Origin: Pararhizobium capsulatum DSM 1112
GTDB lineage: Bacteria; Pseudomonadota; Alphaproteobacteria; Rhizobiales; Rhizobiaceae
Assembly: GCF_030814475.1 (NCBI RefSeq)
Contig: NZ_JAUSVF010000001.1
Span: 2,796,001 to 2,860,000 of the forward strand
Direction of reading: 5' to 3'
DNA: 64,000 nucleotides
Made by a program: the position numbers and the translations under genes. Below, one piece after another: positions 9,908 to 18,200 of this stretch. The number at the start of each line of letters is the position of its first letter. The first letter of the stretch is position 1. A model generated the notes under the pieces. That model saw only the letters and a program-made list of their open reading frames with translations, did no database searches and was not told the origin of the DNA.

Positions 9908-10315
9908 ATGAGATACGGACTTCTGCTCATCGCATTGCTCGCCCTAAGCCCCGCGACATCCGCTTTCGCCGACGACTGCGACAATGCCCTGGATCAGGCC
10001 AGCATGAATGAATGCGCCGGCGCGGCCTACAAGAAATCGGATACCGAACTCAATTCCCTCTACAAGCAGATTCAAGGGCGTCTGAAGAACGATCCCGACA
10101 CGCTGAAACTGCTCGTTGCCGCCCAACGCAGCTGGATCGCCTTTCGCGACGCCGAATGCACCTTTTCCGATTCGAGTGCGGCCGAGGGCAGCGTCTATCC
10201 GATGATCTACGCCCAGTGCCTGGACGGGATGACGCAGACACGGACGGAAAGCCTGAAGGGTTACCTGAACTGCGAAGAGGGTGACATGAGCTGCCCGGTC
10301 CCCGCCGCCGATTGA
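9908..10315 (+). CDS. Lysozyme-inhibitor LprI family (DUF1311) secreted protein
   Basis: A 135-residue protein with a Sec signal peptide ending at about residue 21 (ALSPATSAFA), then the LprI/DUF1311 domain: DCDNALDQASMNECAGAAYKK, LLVAAQRSWIAFRDAEC and a C-terminal cysteine-containing tail. LprI homologues in other bacteria inhibit lysozyme, but most proteobacterial members are uncharacterised. It is likely periplasmic, with disulphides between the conserved cysteines. A terminator follows at 10447. Confidence 0.88.
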   Translation: MRYGLLLIALLALSPATSAFADDCDNALDQASMNECAGAAYKKSDTELNSLYKQIQGRLKNDPDTLKLLVAAQRSWIAFRDAECTFSDSSAAEGSVYPMIYAQCLDGMTQTRTESLKGYLNCEEGDMSCPVPAAD

Positions 10316-10446
10316 ACGCGAAAGTTTTCCCCTTCCGCTGTCATCAAACCGTGATGATTTTCAATCATTTTCCGGCCGTGCAACGCACACCATTCGACTG
10401 ATTTGCAGAACCGCCGGCAGTCCCCTCTACGGCACGGTTCATTTTC

Positions 10447-10477
10447 AAGGCCGGTCTTTTTGCCGGCCTTCTTTTTT
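10447..10477 (+). terminator. Rho-independent terminator
   Basis: AAGGCCGG (10447-10454) pairs with CCGGCCTT (10463-10470) around an 8 nt T-rich loop, followed by C and six T residues. It is 130 nt after the LprI-like gene and upstream of the ABC-F leader region. Confidence 0.8.
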
Positions 10478-10595
10478 CCCCGGTTACCCGCACCTTCGCA
10501 CAACGATACTCCGTCTTGCCGGATCGCCGTCTTGGCTGTAAATAAGTCAACATTCGATGCGTGAAAAATCCGCACACAACAGAAAGGAGGGTCAC

Positions 10596-10670
10596 GTGCA
10601 CAATTTCTATTTCCGGTTCTACCGGCAGCGTGGCCCCGTCAACGCCCTGCAAATGCGTTTGCAGGGCTGA
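10596..10670 (+). CDS. 24-codon leader peptide upstream of the ABC-F gene
   Basis: A GTG start at 10596 follows a very strong ribosome binding site (AGAAAGGAGG, then 5 nt). The peptide begins MHNFYFRFYRQRG and ends ALQMRLQG, with a TGA at 10668. The last third of the reading frame is a perfect 10-bp hairpin (10644-10667). RQR is a basic-x-basic triplet of the kind on which macrolide-bound ribosomes stall in erm-type leaders. The combination of strong site, short ORF, hairpin and a downstream ABC-F gene 174 nt away points to translational or transcriptional attenuation. The five aromatic residues (three Phe, two Tyr) leave amino-acid sensing as an alternative. That the peptide is translated is inference. 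Confidence 0.7.
   Translation: MHNFYFRFYRQRGPVNALQMRLQG
10644..10667 (+). promoter_or_regulatory. Perfect hairpin at the end of the leader ORF (attenuator element)
   Basis: GCCCTGCAAA pairs exactly with TTTGCAGGGC around a TGCG loop. The hairpin ends one base before the leader's TGA, so a ribosome finishing the leader would melt it and a ribosome stalled upstream would leave it intact. No T tract follows, so it is not a simple terminator. Confidence 0.65.
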
Positions 10671-10844
10671 CCAGAGACCGTTTCTCAAGCGATCCCTTCT
10701 TCCTGGTCTGCCCTTCGTGGCCTGCAGTCCTCCAAGCCTTGCGGTTTGGTGCGCCTGCATTTCCTATCCCCCGTTGACGATATGTCGATCATGACCGGCT
10801 GATTGCCCCTGATCGCCCGTCGCGCGGAAAGACCAGAGACGAAC

Positions 10845-12371
10845 ATGACCTCAATCAATATCCGCAATCTCGGCATCACCCTGTCGCAACAGCTGTTTTC
10901 GAAGCTCAACCTCGTTGTCAACGCCGGAGACCGCATCGGCCTCGTCGCCGCCAACGGCCGTGGGAAATCCACGCTCTTCCGCGCAATCGCCGGCACGCTG
11001 GAAGCGACCGAAGGCGAGATCACCCGCGCCCGCGGCCTGACCGTCGGCTATGTCGAGCAGAACGTACCCCCGGCTCTCTTCGATCGCACCTTCTACGAAG
11101 CCGTCCTCGATGCCCTCCCGGCCGAACAGGCAGAAACAGAAAGCTGGCGCGTCGATGTCACCATGGAGTCGCTGGAGGTCCCCGAGGAGTTCCGCACACG
11201 GCAGATGAAGGCGCTCTCCGGCGGCTGGCAGCGGCTGGCGCTGCTTGCTCGTGTCTGGGTCACAGAACCGGACGTGTTGATGCTCGACGAGCCCACCAAC
11301 CATCTCGATCTCGGCAAGATCGCCGCCCTTGAGGAATGGCTGAACGCACTCCCCCGCGACGTGCCGGTCATCCTCGCCAGCCACGACCGCGCCTTCCTCG
11401 ACGCCGTCACCAACCGCACCCTCTTCCTGCGCCCGGAGCAATCGCAGGTCTTCGCCCTGCCCTATTCCCGTGCACGTGTGGCGCTGGACGAGGTCGATGC
11501 CGCCGATAGCCGCCGCTACGAGCGTGACATGAAGACGGCAGACCAGCTGCGCAAGCAGGCCGCCAAGCTCAAGAACATCGGCATCAACTCCGGCAGTGAC
11601 CTGCTGGTGGTCAAGACCAGGCAGTTGAAAGAGCGCGCCGAAAAGTTGGAGGATGCCGCCAAGCCGGCCCATCTCGAACGCTCCGCCGGCGCCATCCGCC
11701 TTGCAAACCGCGGCACCCACGCCAAGGTGCTGGTGACGCTCGATGACGCCGAAGTCCGCACGCCGGATGGCACGCTGCTGTTCAAGACCGGCAAGCAGTT
11801 CATCTGCCAGGGCGATCGCATCGTGCTTCTCGGCCTCAACGGCACGGGCAAGACGCGGCTGATCCATCGGCTGCGCAATGCCATCGCCAATCCGGAAACG
11901 GCCCACGACGGCATAAAGGCGACGCCCTCACTGGTGCTCGGTTACGGCGATCAGGCGCTTGCGGATCTGAAGGGCGCTGACACGCCGATGCAGACGGTCA
12001 CCCGCCGCTTCGATGTCGGCGACCAGCGCGCCCGCTCGTTGCTTGCCGGCGCCGGCATGAGCATCGACATGCAGGGCAAGCCCATCGACCGCCTCTCCGG
12101 CGGCCAGAAGGCGCGCCTCGGCATGCTGATGCTCCGGCTCGCGAACCCGAACTTTTACCTGCTGGACGAACCGACCAACCATCTCGACATCGAGGGTCAG
12201 GAAACGCTGGAAACCGAGCTGATGGCCCATCAGGCAAGCTGCCTGCTCGTCTCCCACGACCGCAGCTTCGTCCGCGCCATCGGCAACCGCTTCTGGCTGA
12301 TCGAACGCAAGAAGCTGGTGGAAGTGGAAAGCCCGGAAGCCTTCTTTGCGGATGCGGCGCTTGTCAGGTGA
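10845..12371 (+). CDS. ABC-F family ATPase (ribosome-associated)
   Basis: A 508-residue cytoplasmic protein with two ABC domains and no membrane segments. First domain: Walker A AANGRGKST, signature LSGGWQRL, Walker B VLMLDEPTNHLD. Second: GLNGTGKTR, LSGGQKARL, FYLLDEPTNHLD. The domains are joined by a charged linker (about 215-300). The start MTSINIRNLG at 10845 matches the family; upstream codons in frame from 10803 are leader. ABC-F proteins bind the ribosomal E site and either rescue stalled ribosomes or confer resistance to macrolides, lincosamides or pleuromutilins. Here an upstream leader ORF with a hairpin suggests inducible expression. Resistance is inferred from context, not shown. 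Confidence 0.92.
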   Translation: MTSINIRNLGITLSQQLFSKLNLVVNAGDRIGLVAANGRGKSTLFRAIAGTLEATEGEITRARGLTVGYVEQNVPPALFDRTFYEAVLDALPAEQAETESWRVDVTMESLEVPEEFRTRQMKALSGGWQRLALLARVWVTEPDVLMLDEPTNHLDLGKIAALEEWLNALPRDVPVILASHDRAFLDAVTNRTLFLRPEQSQVFALPYSRARVALDEVDAADSRRYERDMKTADQLRKQAAKLKNIGINSGSDLLVVKTRQLKERAEKLEDAAKPAHLERSAGAIRLANRGTHAKVLVTLDDAEVRTPDGTLLFKTGKQFICQGDRIVLLGLNGTGKTRLIHRLRNAIANPETAHDGIKATPSLVLGYGDQALADLKGADTPMQTVTRRFDVGDQRARSLLAGAGMSIDMQGKPIDRLSGGQKARLGMLMLRLANPNFYLLDEPTNHLDIEGQETLETELMAHQASCLLVSHDRSFVRAIGNRFWLIERKKLVEVESPEAFFADAALVR

Positions 12372-12437
12372 CGGATGTGTCCCTCCCTCAAGGGTCCACA
12401 CGTCAGCGGCTTGCCGTAACGCGTTGCGGCTCCCTGC

Positions 12438-12486
12438 CTCTTCTCCCCCGCGGGGAGAAGGTGGCCCGAAGGGCCGGATGAGGGGG
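12438..12486. repeat. Palindromic mosaic repeat, family A
   Basis: Two hairpins: CTTCTCCCC/GGGGAGAAG (12440-12460) then GGCCC-GAA-GGGCC (12463-12475), followed by GGATGAGGGGG. The same unit is found at 24566-24612 and a half copy at 24666-24690. It resembles the rhizobial intergenic mosaic elements. It lies between the ABC-F gene and the extensin-like gene. Confidence 0.8.
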
Positions 12487-12628
12487 CCGCCGGCTCGGAA
12501 TTCGCGGCGCTGTCGTCCGCCCGAAATGTCGCACATGATGTCATGTGGTCCCTTCGCACCTTGAAGACGAAACCGTCCTTGCCGGTGGCGCCGTCAAGAT
12601 CGCCAGCGCCACTGGAGAGAGCGAGGCC

Positions 12629-13885
12629 TCAGCTGCAGTGCCGATACCCTGATTTTCGCTCGCGCAAATCGAAGTGGAAATGATCCTTGTGGTGCGGATC
12701 GCTGCCGGGGCCAAGCACCGTGCTGAAATACTTGCAGCTGTCGCTGCGCACCGCCTTCAGCAGTCCCTTCTCGCGGAAGGAGAAGAAGCCGGGCTTGCGC
12801 ACGTCGATCTCCTTGCCGCTCTTCAGCACGAACTTGCCGACGTCGATGGCATTGCCGTGGGCATGTTCGGACATCGGGTTGCCGCGTTGCGAATTCATCG
12901 TCCGGCAGGAATAACCGCCCAGCGGCCTGATCGTCTTGACGCCCGAGAGATAACGAGCGCGCGATGAAGGTACCAGCTCGTTCTTCACCCATTTGGCGAA
13001 AGCTTCCGTCACCTGGCAGTTGAGCTTCACCGAGGGCTTGACGTCGATGCCGCCGGCAAGGCCGGTGAGCTCGATCGGATAGTCGATGCCGCAGGAGCGC
13101 CCCTTGGCGATCCGCTCCACGTCGCGAAACTCGACGCCGAGCTTGGCCAGTCGTTGGCGGCAGGCAATTTCCGATGACGGCATCTGCCCGGTGAAATCCG
13201 GTTCCTCCATCGGATTGTTCGCTCGCGGAATGAAGGCGACCTGCCGCTCGAGCCCCGTTGCCTGGGGCTGCATCGTCACCCGCTGCTGTTGTTCGAGAAA
13301 CTGTGCCTTGCGACGCTCCTCAGCCGCGATCTTTTCCGGGCTGAGCGGTGGCAGGTCCGGGTCGTAGCCGGTATCGACCGGGGCCGCCATAGCCACCTGC
13401 TGTCCCTGCCCCTGCCCGATGGCATGAACCTCGCCGCCAATCCCGGCAACCACGGGCTGCGCCGTGTTCCCCTCGGCGATCTCGCGGCTCTGCTCCTCGG
13501 CAAGTCCCACCACCTGGGGCTGGCCGGAGACACCGAGCATCGCATCCATGTTGACGCCCTCGGGCGGAACCATCGCTGCCGGCGCCGCATCCATCGCGCT
13601 GCCGCCGTTCGCCGCTTCGCTGTCGATCATCGGAAGTCCCGTGCCGGCGCTCTGCTGCATCCCGCCGCCTGCGGGTTGTCGGTTGTGGGCAGACGTCATC
13701 GGCATGTCGGCTGAAGGATAGGCGGCAGAAACGGGCTCGCCACGAAGTGGCTGTATGGCGCCGACGCGTGTTCCCGTATCGATCCGGGCGGAGGGTTCCA
13801 GTGCATCGTCCGTGGTACAGGTCGCAAGGCTTGCCGAGATAAGCAGCAGCGCAACCGACCTGCGAAATAGGCAACCATACGCCAT
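12629..13885 (-). CDS. Extensin-like C-terminal domain lipoprotein
   Basis: A 418-residue protein from ATG 13885, which follows GATGAGGGGTGGATGT. The N-terminus is a lipoprotein signal (ALLLISASLATC, lipobox LATC), then about 200 residues of low-complexity Pro/Gly/Gln/Ala-rich linker. The C-terminal ~190 residues are the extensin-like domain: CRQRLAKLGVEF ... SCGIDYPIELTGL ... MSEHAHGNAIDVGKFVLKSG ... HHKDHFHFDLRER. The H-x-D and HFHFD motifs recall M15-type peptidase metal sites, and the family is envelope-associated; activity has not been established. A lipid anchor to the outer membrane is predicted. Confidence 0.88.
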   Translation of the reverse strand: MAYGCLFRRSVALLLISASLATCTTDDALEPSARIDTGTRVGAIQPLRGEPVSAAYPSADMPMTSAHNRQPAGGGMQQSAGTGLPMIDSEAANGGSAMDAAPAAMVPPEGVNMDAMLGVSGQPQVVGLAEEQSREIAEGNTAQPVVAGIGGEVHAIGQGQGQQVAMAAPVDTGYDPDLPPLSPEKIAAEERRKAQFLEQQQRVTMQPQATGLERQVAFIPRANNPMEEPDFTGQMPSSEIACRQRLAKLGVEFRDVERIAKGRSCGIDYPIELTGLAGGIDVKPSVKLNCQVTEAFAKWVKNELVPSSRARYLSGVKTIRPLGGYSCRTMNSQRGNPMSEHAHGNAIDVGKFVLKSGKEIDVRKPGFFSFREKGLLKAVRSDSCKYFSTVLGPGSDPHHKDHFHFDLRERKSGYRHCS

Positions 13886-14156
13886 ACATCCACCCCTCAT
13901 CCGCAACGGTACGCAAAACCAGATCCGTTCGGACGGTAGAGGCTGCCGATCACCTGTGTCGGAACGCAGGCAAGCGCGTTTCCTCGCCGGAAAACGAGGT
14001 CACTTTAGGCAATCATGGTAAACGAAAGCTTTCGAACCGGGGGCGGGTTTTAGGGGTTGAAGAAGTAAAAACCCGCGCCTGACGGTGGCCAAAGCGCCGA
14101 CGCTGTGCAGGTCGACAGACCCGCTGAACAAGTCGATAGATGGAAACCGACCCGCC

Positions 14157-14744
14157 TCAACGGCAGGCGTTGTTGTCGATCACCCGGAAGCCTTCGGCAT
14201 CCGCCATGCAGCTGTTGGGGAAGGTCTGCGTGCGGTTGCCACGCCGGCCGCAGACGGGCGCATATTCGCGGGTGCAGACGCCGGGGCGACTTTCCGGACG
14301 CTCGCCCGGCATGCCGATGTCACCGCCGGGACGCTCGTTGCTGCGGCATTCGCCGCGTCCGATCACCCGGAAACCATCTGATTCCGCCATGCAGGAGTTG
14401 GAGAATGTCTGGGTGCGATTGCCACGGCGCGCGCAAACCGGGTTATATTCCCGTGTGCAGATCTGTGGGCGATCGTCGGGTCGCTCCGGCCGCCCTTCAT
14501 CCCGGCATTCACCCCGGCCGATGACGTCGAAACCCCGCGCCCGCGCCTGGCAGGAGTTGGAGAAGGTCTCCCGCTGACGCCCGCGCACACCGCAGACCGG
14601 CGCATATTCCATGGTGCACATCTGTGGCGGACGCGGCATGGGCTCCGGTCGTGGACCCGGATATTCCTCTACGGTGCAGCCGGCAAGAACGGACAGCGCA
14701 AGCGCTGCGATGATCCTGGCAGTCCGCAGGGTGAAGTGGGCCAC
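14157..14744 (-). CDS. Lipoprotein with three Kazal-type protease inhibitor domains
   Basis: A 195-residue protein from a GTG at 14744, chosen because GGAGGA lies 7 nt upstream; the ATG inside that site would give 5 extra residues. The signal ends in lipobox LAGC (Cys23). Three Kazal-like modules follow, separated by Pro/Arg-rich linkers: CTMEYAPVCGVRGRQRETF, CTREYNPVCARRGNRTQTF and CTREYAPVCGRRGNRTQTF, each continuing to an SNSC or PNSC and a final Cys about 17 residues later. Kazal domains inhibit serine proteases through the loop between the first cysteines. Bacterial examples are few and probably protect the cell surface from host or predator proteases. The reactive-site residues here are inferred only. 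Confidence 0.87.
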   Translation of the reverse strand: MAHFTLRTARIIAALALSVLAGCTVEEYPGPRPEPMPRPPQMCTMEYAPVCGVRGRQRETFSNSCQARARGFDVIGRGECRDEGRPERPDDRPQICTREYNPVCARRGNRTQTFSNSCMAESDGFRVIGRGECRSNERPGGDIGMPGERPESRPGVCTREYAPVCGRRGNRTQTFPNSCMADAEGFRVIDNNACR

Positions 14745-14844
14745 GGGCAGTTCCTCCATTTCGACGCCGCTTGTCTGCGACGCATAAGGCTTTGATTTGC
14801 GTCCCATTCTCACGGCAAAGGCGACGAGGTCAACCCAAACGCAG

Positions 14845-14874
14845 AAAGGCCCGCGTCTTTCGATCCGGGCCCTT
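14845..14874 (-). terminator. Hairpin downstream of the chemoreceptor gene
   Basis: On the minus strand AAGGGCCCG pairs with CGGGCCTTT (plus-strand arms 14866-14874 and 14845-14853) with a 12 nt loop, 19 nt after the chemoreceptor stop. The T tract is short. Confidence 0.5.
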
Positions 14875-14892
14875 CGCTTCCTTCAGAGATGA

Positions 14893-16707
14893 TTAGGCTG
14901 CCCGCTCGTAGCGCTCGCGCCCGGACGAGGAACCAAGCCGGAAGCGCTGCAACAGCGTCTTCAGCTCGCTGCTCTCCTGCGCCAGCGTCTGGCTGGCCGC
15001 CGTGGTCTCCTCGACCATCGCCGCGTTCTGCTGCGTCATCTGGTCCATGCTGTTGACGGCGGTGTTGACCTCCTGCAGGCCGGTCGCCTGCTCGCGCGCA
15101 GCCGTGGCGATTGATGCCACATGATCGTTGACGCGGTTGACCAGCGCCTCGATCTCGACAAGCGCTTCGCCAGTCGCCTTGACCAGCGACACGCCCGTCT
15201 GCACTTCCCCGGCAGATGCGCTGATCAGCGTCTTGATCTCCTTGGCCGCATTGGCCGAGCGCTGGGCAAGCTCGCGCACTTCCTGCGCCACGACCGCAAA
15301 ACCGCGACCCGCTTCTCCCGCACGTGCCGCCTCGACACCGGCGTTCAGCGCCAGAAGGTTGGTCTGGAAGGCAATCTCGTCGATGACGCCGATGATCTGG
15401 CCGATCTGGCTGGAAGACCCCTCGATGCGCCCCATGGCGGTGATCGCATTGCGAACGATACCACCGGACTTGGCAGCACTCGCCTTGGTCTCGGTGACCA
15501 TCTCGCGCGCCTCTGCGGCCCGCTCCGAAGCGCTCTTGACGGTCGAGGTGATCTCGTCGAGCGCTGCTGCCGTTTCCTCAAGAGCCGCCGCCTGCTGTTC
15601 GGTGCGGCGCGACAGGTTGTTGGCCGCCTGCGAAATATCGCCGGCGCTGCCGTTGACCACATCCGTCGAGTGGGAGATCGAACCGATGACGTCGCGAAGG
15701 GCAGCCACCGCCGTGTTGAAGTCGTCCCGCAGCTTGCCGTATTCCGGCGAGATCTTGCCGATCTCCGCCGTCAGGTCGCCGGTGGCCAGCTTCTCCAGCG
15801 CCCCGCCGACCGTCGCCATGGCGTCCGCCTGGCTTTCGGCACTGGCGCGGTTGCGCTGTTCGTTGCCGCAACGCTCGCCGTCAAGCTGCGACTGCCGCTC
15901 GATCTCGCGCCCACGCAGGTCGATGCGCTCCTTCACGGAGTTGCGCAGTTCAACAAGCACCAGGGCCATCTGGCCGATTTCGTCACCGCGGTCGGTTTCG
16001 GGAACCTCATGCTCGACCTTCTCGTCGGCGATATCGCGCATCGCGATCTTCAGCCGCTCGACAGGCTTGACGACGCTGCGCACGATACCGAAGGCAGCCA
16101 GGAGAATGACGATCGCCGCAAGCCCACAGATCATGGCGACCTGGATCAGCCGTTCACGGAACATGGCGGCAAGGTCGTCCGCATAGACGCCGGTTCCAAC
16201 GATCCAGCCCCAGGGCGCAAAGCCGGCCACATGCGAATATTTCAGCACTGGCTCGTCGGCGCCCGGCTTCGGCCAATAGTAATCGACGAAGCCCTGACCG
16301 TTGGCCTGCACCGTCTTGACGAATTCAACGAACAGATGCTTGCCGTTCGGGTCCTTGTTTTCCGTCAGGTCCTTGCCGTTCATTTCCGGCTTCACCGGAT
16401 GCATGATCATCGTCGGATGCATGTCATTGATCCAGAGATAGCCGCTGCCCTGATAGCGCATCGCGCTGATCGCCTCGATCGAGCGCTTCTGGGCCTCTTC
16501 CTTGGTCAGCGTCCCGGCCTCTTCAAGCTTGTGGTAGGCAGCAAACACCGAAACGGCATTTTCGTTCATTGCCGAGAGCATCGCCTTGCGTTCCGCAACG
16601 AGCTTGTCCTGTGCCTGGAACAGGCCATAGGTCATGGCCGCAGCCATGGTCAAAATCGCTAGTCCGACAAGTGCGTAAAGTCGCACCGAAATGCGGAAAT
16701 GTTTCAT
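14893..16707 (-). CDS. Methyl-accepting chemotaxis protein with single Cache sensor
   Basis: A 604-residue receptor: TM1 at about 9-31, a periplasmic single-Cache domain at about 35-185 (GSGYLWINDMHPTMIMHPVK ... GWIVGTGVYADDL), TM2 at about 190-212, a HAMP region, a second HAMP-like stretch near 290-335, then the signalling domain with the hairpin tip EIAFQTNLLALNAGVEAARA. There is no CheR-binding pentapeptide at the end (RYERAA). sCache_2 receptors often sense small organic acids, but the ligand is not deducible here. It is a monocistronic gene with a hairpin downstream. Confidence 0.94.
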   Translation of the reverse strand: MKHFRISVRLYALVGLAILTMAAAMTYGLFQAQDKLVAERKAMLSAMNENAVSVFAAYHKLEEAGTLTKEEAQKRSIEAISAMRYQGSGYLWINDMHPTMIMHPVKPEMNGKDLTENKDPNGKHLFVEFVKTVQANGQGFVDYYWPKPGADEPVLKYSHVAGFAPWGWIVGTGVYADDLAAMFRERLIQVAMICGLAAIVILLAAFGIVRSVVKPVERLKIAMRDIADEKVEHEVPETDRGDEIGQMALVLVELRNSVKERIDLRGREIERQSQLDGERCGNEQRNRASAESQADAMATVGGALEKLATGDLTAEIGKISPEYGKLRDDFNTAVAALRDVIGSISHSTDVVNGSAGDISQAANNLSRRTEQQAAALEETAAALDEITSTVKSASERAAEAREMVTETKASAAKSGGIVRNAITAMGRIEGSSSQIGQIIGVIDEIAFQTNLLALNAGVEAARAGEAGRGFAVVAQEVRELAQRSANAAKEIKTLISASAGEVQTGVSLVKATGEALVEIEALVNRVNDHVASIATAAREQATGLQEVNTAVNSMDQMTQQNAAMVEETTAASQTLAQESSELKTLLQRFRLGSSSGRERYERAA

Positions 16708-16889
16708 GCGTAAAATCCCCTACCTCTGCAGGGGTGCAGGATAGCGTCCGCCATTTTCAAACTTCCTAACAAAGCATCGTTAGAAATGAGGCTATAATTT
16801 TCATCCCCCGTTAACCCGACCAAGCCGCCTTCCCGCCCCCCTCGTCATCGGCTAGGGTCCACCAATCGAAGACACGCGGGGAGTTACCC

Positions 16890-17270
16890 ATGACCAAGCC
16901 GACCGGCGAGCTGACGCTACGAACCCTGGCCATGCCGGCCGATGCCAATGCGGCCGGCGATATCTTCGGCGGCTGGGTCATGGCGCAGATGGACTTGTCC
17001 TGCGGCATTCGCGCTGCAGAGCGTGCCCGTGGCCGCGTCGTCACCGCCGCCGTCAAGGAAATGGCCTTCGCGCTGCCGGTCAAGATCGGCGATACGCTCT
17101 GCATCTATACCGATATCGTCACCGTCGGCCGCACCTCGATCACGCTCAATGTCGAGGCCTGGGCCCAGCGCTACCTGTCGGACCGCATGGAGCGCGTCAC
17201 CGACGCCCGCTTCGTCATGGTCGCGCTGGATAAGGACGGCAAGCCGACCCCGGTCCCGCCGGAGACCTGA
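16890..17270 (+). CDS. Acyl-CoA thioesterase (YciA-like hotdog fold)
   Basis: A 126-residue single hotdog domain with the family motifs LAMPADANAAGDIFGGWVMAQMDL (first 8-30 residues of the fold, containing the catalytic Asp of YciA-type enzymes) and RVVTAAVKEMAFALPVKIGD. It hydrolyses acyl-CoA thioesters in the cytoplasm; chain-length preference is unknown. It is followed 4 nt later by a membrane protein gene, so the two are probably co-transcribed. Confidence 0.9.
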   Translation: MTKPTGELTLRTLAMPADANAAGDIFGGWVMAQMDLSCGIRAAERARGRVVTAAVKEMAFALPVKIGDTLCIYTDIVTVGRTSITLNVEAWAQRYLSDRMERVTDARFVMVALDKDGKPTPVPPET

Positions 17271-17274
17271 GACG

Positions 17275-17862
17275 ATGGAGCACGCGGCCACCCCTGAGCT
17301 CTTCTCCCATATCCGCGTCGTCATGGGCATGGTCGTCAGCCTCAGCATGGCGCGGCTGCTCACCGGGCTCGCCGTCTTCGTCCAGCATCCACACCGAAAC
17401 CGCCTGTCCTTCCTCCATCTCGGCTGGACGCTGTTCCTGTTCCTCTTCCTCATCCATTTCTGGTGGTGGGAATTCAGGCTGCATGATCTGGCGACGATCG
17501 ATTTCGGCGTCTATGTCTTCGTCATCGCCTTTTGCTGCGTCTTCTTCTTCCTCTGCGTGCTGCTGTTTCCGGCCTCCATCGAGGAATATGCCGGCTATGA
17601 GGCCTACTTCCTCTCCCGCCGCGCCTGGTTCTTCGGTTTCCTCGCGCTTGCCTATGGCCTCGATCTCGTCGACACCGCCCTCAAGGGACGCCAGTATTTC
17701 GGCTCCTTCGGTCTGGAATACCCGCTACGCAATGCATTCTATATGGCCGGCTGCCTGATCGCCGCATTCACCATCAACCGCCGCTTCCACGTCGCCTTCC
17801 TCGTCACCGCCATTCTCTACCAGGCCATATGGATCTACCGCGTGTTCGACATGCTGGGCTGA
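17275..17862 (+). CDS. Unrecognised multi-spanning membrane protein
   Basis: A 195-residue protein with about five to six hydrophobic segments, rich in Phe, Tyr and Trp (LFLFLFLIHFWWWEF; VFVIAFCCVFFFLCVLLFP). It starts 4 nt after the thioesterase stop. I do not recognise a family. The amphipathic N-terminus and the absence of a signal peptide suggest an inner-membrane protein. Nothing in the sequence shows a catalytic or transport motif, so no function is proposed. Confidence 0.75.
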   Translation: MEHAATPELFSHIRVVMGMVVSLSMARLLTGLAVFVQHPHRNRLSFLHLGWTLFLFLFLIHFWWWEFRLHDLATIDFGVYVFVIAFCCVFFFLCVLLFPASIEEYAGYEAYFLSRRAWFFGFLALAYGLDLVDTALKGRQYFGSFGLEYPLRNAFYMAGCLIAAFTINRRFHVAFLVTAILYQAIWIYRVFDMLG

Positions 17863-18156
17863 AGGCGCATGCTCTTCCGAAAGAACGTCCGGGAAGGAAA
17901 AGCTTTTCAGCCAAGAATTCGTCCTACCTGTATTTCAGTTTAACCACCCTGAATGCGGACGAACACACGACTTCAATAAAAAGCCGCACCTACCTGGATT
18001 ACAAATGAAACGCGATTTCACTTTGTTCTATGTGGCTTGCCAAACTATATTTCCATCAGTGTCGGCTTCTTTACGAACGTCTCCGGCGAATACCGGTTGC
18101 GACTGTACAAACGGACGTGCCGCAGCGACTGGGAAACGGCTTCGCTGGCATCGCCC
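17863..18156. other. AT-richer spacer before the duplicated repeat genes
   Basis: About 300 nt without a supported gene. Composition is clearly richer in A+T than the preceding genes, with short runs such as TTCAATAAAAAG and ACAAATGAAACG. I saw no convincing nod box, tts box or vir box. It may hold the promoter for the gene at 18201. Confidence 0.5.
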
Positions 18157-18200
18157 GGCGTGAATTGAGCGAGCTTTGTGTAGCAAAGGACGTGAGACTG

